Source: an uncultured Leucobacter sp.
GTDB taxonomy: Bacteria > Actinomycetota > Actinomycetes > Actinomycetales > Microbacteriaceae
Assembly: GCA_945952575.1 (NCBI GenBank)
Contig: CAMFIY010000074.1
Coordinates: forward strand, 1 to 10,336
Direction of reading: 5' to 3'
Length of the DNA: 10,336 bases
A program made the translations under genes and the position numbers. The notes under the pieces were generated by a model, which saw only the letters and a program-made list of their open reading frames with translations, ran no database searches and had not been told where the DNA came from. Below, one piece after another: positions 6,791 through 10,336 of this stretch. Within the stretch, counting starts at the first letter, position 1, and every line of letters starts with the position of its first letter.

Positions 6791-8365
6791 ATGAGCACCA
6801 CTCCTGACGAGGCCCAGCCTCAGCAGCCCACCGGTTCCGGCGACGCCGGAGCCATCCAGCCGACCACCCCGCTTCCCGAGCCGTTCGCATCCTCGGGCGT
6901 GGCCTCGAGCGGTCAGACGGCCGATGACCATCCGACGGTTCCGCTTCCCGGGAGCAGCGCGGCATGGCCGCCCGCGAGCCAGGAGCAGGTGCCCGCGGCG
7001 CAGCCGCCGGCAGATCCGATGTCGGAAACCCAGCACTTCACCGCTCACGCCCCGGCGCCGACGGGCCACCACGAGGCCGCCTACGCCTTCGGCGGCACGG
7101 CGGCGAACGACCCCTCTGCTGCCACGGCCACGGCGCAGCCCCAGCGGCACGGCGGCGGGCTGATCGCCGGCATCGCCATCGGTGCGCTGCTCGGCGGCCT
7201 CGTCGGCGGCGGCGCGGCTGCAGTAGTGGCGAGCAATGTCGGCGGGAAGAACACGGTGCAGTCCTCCTCGCAGAGCGGCGGAACCCTGACGCTCAACAAC
7301 GCTCAGAACGCCACAGCGGTCGCCGGTGTCGCCGCCGTCGCGACCCGGAGCGTGGTGACCATTCAGGCGTCGGACGGCTCGAATGCCGGCACCGGGTCGG
7401 GCGTGATCTACAGCGACGACGGCTACATCATCACCAACGCCCATGTGGCGACGCTCGAGGGCGCGACCTCCAACCCCGAACTTCAGGTGCAGCTCAGCGA
7501 TGGGACGCTCTACAAGGGCAAGCTCGTCGGATCGGATCCCTTCGCCGACATCGCGGTAGTCAAGATCGAGGCGACCGGCCTCACACCGATCAAGGTCGCG
7601 GACTCCGGCAAGATCGACGTCGGCGACCTCGCCGTCGCCATCGGAGCACCGCTCAGTCTCTCGAACACGGTGACGAGCGGAGTCGTCAGCGCTCTGAACC
7701 GCGGCATCACGATCGCGAGCTCGATGGTCCCGGACCAGCAGTCGCAGGACGGTGGCCAGGGCGGTCAGAACCAGCAGAACCCGAACGACCCCAACAACCA
7801 GTTCCCCTGGTTCCAGTTTGAGAATCCGAACGGAAACGGCCAGTCCCAGCAGCAGGCCTCCTCCTCCGTCGCCATCCCGGTCATTCAGACCGACGCGTCC
7901 ATCAACCCGGGCAACTCGGGCGGTGCGCTCCTCGACGGGCAGGGTCGGCTGATCGGCATCAACGTCGCCCTCGCCTCCGCGGCAGGAAGCGACAGCGGGG
8001 CGGCGGGATCCGACGGTCTGGGCTTCGCAGTACCGTCCAATCTCGCGATCCGCGTGGCGGACGCGCTGATCAAGGGCGAGCAGCCCTCGCACGGTCTGCT
8101 CGGCGTGACCCAGACCGGCGAGAGCAGCACGACGAACGAAGCGGGCGGAGTGATCGGCTCGGTCACCTCGGGCAGCGCGGCGGACAAGGCCGGGCTGAAG
8201 GCCGGTGATGTCATCACCTCGATCAACGGAGCCCGAGCCGACTCGTTCACGACGGTGACGGCGCTCGTGAGGATGTATCCGGCGGGCACCGAGATCGCCA
8301 TCGGGTACAATCGCAACGGCCAGCAGCTCGAGACCACCGCCACGCTCGGCGAGATGAAGTGGTGA
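6791..8365 (+). CDS. htrA: HtrA/DegP-type membrane-anchored serine protease with PDZ domain
   Basis: The 524-residue protein has a Pro/Gln/Ala-rich cytoplasmic tail (1-120), a membrane helix (about 123-148), a trypsin-like S1C protease domain (about 172-430) and a C-terminal PDZ domain (about 434-520). The catalytic triad is complete: His218 in TNAHVA, Asp253 in FADIAVV and Ser376 in NPGNSGG. Proteins of this layout degrade or refold damaged exported proteins outside the membrane in envelope stress. A Gln/Asn-rich insertion (about 313-357) lies just before the strand leading to the catalytic Ser. The tail repeats the motif PT-x-PLP at 24-29 and 48-53. ATG 6791 is chosen because AAAGGGAG (6777-6784) lies six bases upstream. 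The frame stays open back to an ATG at 6614, but that start would overlap the previous gene and add an unlikely leader. A hairpin follows the stop codon. Confidence 0.93.
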   Translation: MSTTPDEAQPQQPTGSGDAGAIQPTTPLPEPFASSGVASSGQTADDHPTVPLPGSSAAWPPASQEQVPAAQPPADPMSETQHFTAHAPAPTGHHEAAYAFGGTAANDPSAATATAQPQRHGGGLIAGIAIGALLGGLVGGGAAAVVASNVGGKNTVQSSSQSGGTLTLNNAQNATAVAGVAAVATRSVVTIQASDGSNAGTGSGVIYSDDGYIITNAHVATLEGATSNPELQVQLSDGTLYKGKLVGSDPFADIAVVKIEATGLTPIKVADSGKIDVGDLAVAIGAPLSLSNTVTSGVVSALNRGITIASSMVPDQQSQDGGQGGQNQQNPNDPNNQFPWFQFENPNGNGQSQQQASSSVAIPVIQTDASINPGNSGGALLDGQGRLIGINVALASAAGSDSGAAGSDGLGFAVPSNLAIRVADALIKGEQPSHGLLGVTQTGESSTTNEAGGVIGSVTSGSAADKAGLKAGDVITSINGARADSFTTVTALVRMYPAGTEIAIGYNRNGQQLETTATLGEMKW

Positions 8366-8386
8366 GCTCCGACTGAACCCTCGACC

Positions 8387-8426
8387 AGCGAACGCCGTCG
8401 GCCTCACCGGGTCGGCGGCGTTCGCT
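8387..8426 (+). terminator. 17-pair hairpin after htrA
   Basis: The arms 8387-8403 and 8410-8426 pair along all 17 positions with a six-base loop; two pairs are G-U in plus-strand RNA. On the minus strand those two would be A-C mismatches, so the structure favours plus-strand RNA, as expected for the 3' end of htrA. No T-run follows. It covers the -35 region of the next gene's promoter. Confidence 0.6.
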
Positions 8427-8429
8427 GCG

Positions 8430-8435
8430 TAGACT
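8430..8435 (+). promoter_or_regulatory. Candidate -10 box (TAGACT) driving a leaderless transcript
   Basis: TAGACT fits TANNNT and ends seven bases before GTG 8443. The usual -10 to start-site distance would therefore put the first transcribed base at or next to that GTG. No purine-rich ribosome site precedes GTG 8443 (the stretch is TTGCTCGA), which also fits leaderless translation. No -35 consensus is evident; that region is inside the preceding hairpin. Confidence 0.45.
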
Positions 8436-8442
8436 TGCTCGA

Positions 8443-10336
8443 GTGGCAGATACGCGAGTGGCGCAGACGGAAGGCGTGCCGTCGGGCGGCTTCAGCTTCG
8501 CGAACGGCAATCTGACCAAGCTGCTCGCGGTGCCGAAGTACGCGCTGGGCGCGATGCTCTCCTGGTTCGTGCCGCGCAGCCGCACGCGGTGGGTGTTCGG
8601 CAGCGGCGTCGGCATCGGCGAGGGCGCCCTCGCGCTCGCGCGCGAACTGCGCCGCAGCGATCCCGATGCTCGGATCAGCTGGGCGGTCTCCGGCCACTGG
8701 CTCGAGGGCAACCCCGAAGCCGAGGCGGCGCGCGCGGAGGGCTTCGAGCCGGTGCTGCGCAGCAGCCGGGCCGGGTTCTGGGCCACCCTGCGGGCGAGGG
8801 TCGTCGTCGTCACGCACGGACTCGGCGACGCGAACCGCTTCGGCGTCCTGGGCGCGCGCGTGATCCACCTCGAGCACGGTGCTCCGCTCAAGAAACTGCA
8901 TCTCGATTCACCGGTCACGACCGCGGTCGGCGGCCCGGCCCCGATACGTGCGCTGCTCCGCAGGATGTACCTGGCCGGCTCGCGCAGCGTCGAACTGTAC
9001 GTCGCGGGATCCGTGACCGTCGCCGAACGCCTGCGCACGGCCCATCGGGTCGCTCCGGGGCGCGTCCGCGTGCTCGGGGATCCGCGCGACGACGAGCTCT
9101 CTCTCCAGGCGCGCGATCCGGATGCCGCCGGGCGGGCCCGCGCCGAGGTGCGCGCGCTGCTCGGCCTGCCCGCCGACCCCGCCGGCGCCGAGTCGCTGGT
9201 GCTGTACGCGCCGACCTGGCGAGACGGGGAGCCGGATCCCGGGGTCCCCGACCGGGTCGAGGCTGAGCAGATCCGAGCCCTCATGGAGCGTCTCGGCGCG
9301 CGTCTCGTGATCCGCTCGCATCGACTCGGCATCGGCGCCTACGACGCCGTGCTCGGCGAGCGGGTGCACCGACTCGACGCCGATGTGCTCGCGGACATCA
9401 CTCCGCGTCTCGGCGCCTTCGACGCGGTCGTCACCGACTACTCGTCGATCGCCGTCGATTTCGCCCTGCTCGGCCGCCCGATCCTCTGGTTCGCTCCTGA
9501 CCTCGCTCACTACGCGGCGACGCGCGGACTCTACGAGCCGCTCGAAGTCACCGCCAGCGGGCAGGTGCAGGCGGGTTGGGGGGCGACGCTCTCGCGGCTC
9601 GAGCAGGTGCTGACGCCGGGCTCGCCCCAGCGGCGCCAGGCGGAGTCAGACTCACGGGCGCTCGTCGCCCGCTTCCACGCCCACCCCGAGGGCGGGGCCG
9701 CGGGGCGCGTCCTCGCCGAGATCCGGCGGCTCGGACTTCCGGAGAGGGAACGGGTAGCTCCGGGCGCGGTGTTCTTCGAGAGCTTCTACGGGCGCCAGAT
9801 CAGCTGCAATCCGCTCGCGATCGATCGGGAGATCGCGGCGCGTCACCCGGATCTGCCGCGCTACTGGAGCGTCGCGAGCGAGCGCATCGAGGTGCCCGAA
9901 GGCGCGACGCCCCTGCTCGTGGGCGGTTCCGACTGGTCGGCGGCACGACGATCGGCGCGACTGCTCGTCGTGAACGATTGGCTGCGCTACGGCTTCCGTC
10001 GGCGCAGCGGTCAGATCGTGCTGCAGACCTGGCACGGCACGATGCTCAAGCACCTCGCGCTCGGGCGCCCCGGTGTCGGGATACGGACGAGGCTGGCGAT
10101 CCGCCGCGAAAGCGCGCGCTGGAGCCTGCTGCTCTCGCAGAATCCGCACTCCACCGAGCAGTTCCGCACGAGCTACGCCTTCGGCGGCGAGATCCTCGAA
10201 CTCGGCTATCCGCGCGATGACCGTCTCGCGCGCGCAGTCGTCGGTGAAGGCGAACAGGCTCGGATCCCGCTCGTCGTGGACGCCGCCCGCCGCGCGCTCG
10301 GGGTGCCGCCGGGCGTGCGGGTGCTCGCCTACGCTC
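8443..10336 (+). CDS. Tandem CDP-glycerol glycerophosphotransferase-like protein (TagF family), 3' incomplete
   Basis: The 631 codons present run off the window edge. The TagF family transfers glycerol phosphate (or a related polyol phosphate) from its CDP form to a growing teichoic-acid-like wall polymer at the cytoplasmic membrane face. Two family modules lie head to tail. Module 1 (about 48-430) has HLEHGAPLKK (His145), YAPTWRDG near 255, RSH at 291-293 and TDYSSIAVDF at 331-340, but lacks the usual NP-containing opening motif. Module 2 begins at about 443 with canonical VFFESFYGRQISCNP, then QTWHGTMLKHL (His531) and LGYPRDD near 587; its C-terminal half lies outside the window. The frame opens after TGA 8374. 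GTG 8443 is preferred because of the TAGACT box just upstream; GTG 8458 and 8476 are alternatives. The predicted polymer and exact donor are unknown. Confidence 0.85.
   Translation, partial: MADTRVAQTEGVPSGGFSFANGNLTKLLAVPKYALGAMLSWFVPRSRTRWVFGSGVGIGEGALALARELRRSDPDARISWAVSGHWLEGNPEAEAARAEGFEPVLRSSRAGFWATLRARVVVVTHGLGDANRFGVLGARVIHLEHGAPLKKLHLDSPVTTAVGGPAPIRALLRRMYLAGSRSVELYVAGSVTVAERLRTAHRVAPGRVRVLGDPRDDELSLQARDPDAAGRARAEVRALLGLPADPAGAESLVLYAPTWRDGEPDPGVPDRVEAEQIRALMERLGARLVIRSHRLGIGAYDAVLGERVHRLDADVLADITPRLGAFDAVVTDYSSIAVDFALLGRPILWFAPDLAHYAATRGLYEPLEVTASGQVQAGWGATLSRLEQVLTPGSPQRRQAESDSRALVARFHAHPEGGAAGRVLAEIRRLGLPERERVAPGAVFFESFYGRQISCNPLAIDREIAARHPDLPRYWSVASERIEVPEGATPLLVGGSDWSAARRSARLLVVNDWLRYGFRRRSGQIVLQTWHGTMLKHLALGRPGVGIRTRLAIRRESARWSLLLSQNPHSTEQFRTSYAFGGEILELGYPRDDRLARAVVGEGEQARIPLVVDAARRALGVPPGVRVLAYA

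Noticed and set aside
6656..8407. A 583-codon open frame antisense to htrA
   Set aside because: It has the same codon-aligned geometry as the antisense frame over the UPF0182 gene. The sense frame has a complete HtrA triad and PDZ domain; the antisense product is low-complexity and Arg-rich.
8589..10220. Plus-strand frames at 8589-9266 and 9576-10220, and minus-strand frames at 8247-9510 and 9652-10149
   Set aside because: These are shadows of the TagF-like gene, whose frame holds all family motifs across the same region. The alternatives are Arg/Ala-rich without domains.
1..10336. Insertion sequences, CRISPR arrays, phage or plasmid genes, replication origin
   Set aside because: No transposase or integrase motifs, terminal inverted repeats, regularly spaced repeats, or clustered DnaA boxes were seen on either strand.

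Overview
The window looks like a chromosomal stretch from a high-GC actinobacterium, most probably of the family Microbacteriaceae. The evidence is strong G/C preference at third codon positions, GTG starts, TANNNT-type -10 boxes, the gene order (Lon-like PDZ protease, UPF0182 protein, tRNA-fMet), and a surface protein ending in a sortase-E-type LALTG motif. The genus cannot be fixed from the sequence; Leucobacter or a relative is a guess. No mobile elements, CRISPR arrays, phage genes or clear signs of transfer are visible.

Layout, left to right. (1) 20-1144 (+): membrane-anchored Lon-like serine protease with a PDZ domain (YlbL type). (2) 1249-4284 (+): large seven-helix UPF0182 membrane protein with a long extracytoplasmic domain. 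(3) 4285-4643: intergenic block with a hairpin behind the UPF0182 gene, a perfect terminator hairpin, and the initiator tRNA-fMet gene on the minus strand. Between the tRNA and the next gene are a perfect DnaA-box 9-mer and small repeats. (4) 4644-6659 (+): secreted, cell-wall-anchored surface protein with a candidate N-terminal Cys-Gln thioester domain, two degenerate repeats, an Ala/Pro linker and LALTG. (5) 6791-8365 (+): HtrA/DegP-type membrane serine protease with one PDZ domain. (6) 8443 to the right edge (+), 3'-incomplete: tandem-domain CDP-glycerol glycerophosphotransferase-like protein (TagF family), probably translated from a leaderless transcript.

Every protein gene acts at or outside the membrane: two anchored PDZ proteases with extracytoplasmic catalytic domains, a large membrane protein, a sortase substrate and a probable wall-polymer transferase. 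The genes share a strand, but four of the five have their own upstream gap, and three of these gaps hold promoter-like motifs. They are therefore probably separate transcription units rather than one operon. The most interesting items are the surface protein, the DnaA box upstream of it, and the leaderless, tandem TagF-like gene whose promoter region lies inside the hairpin behind htrA.
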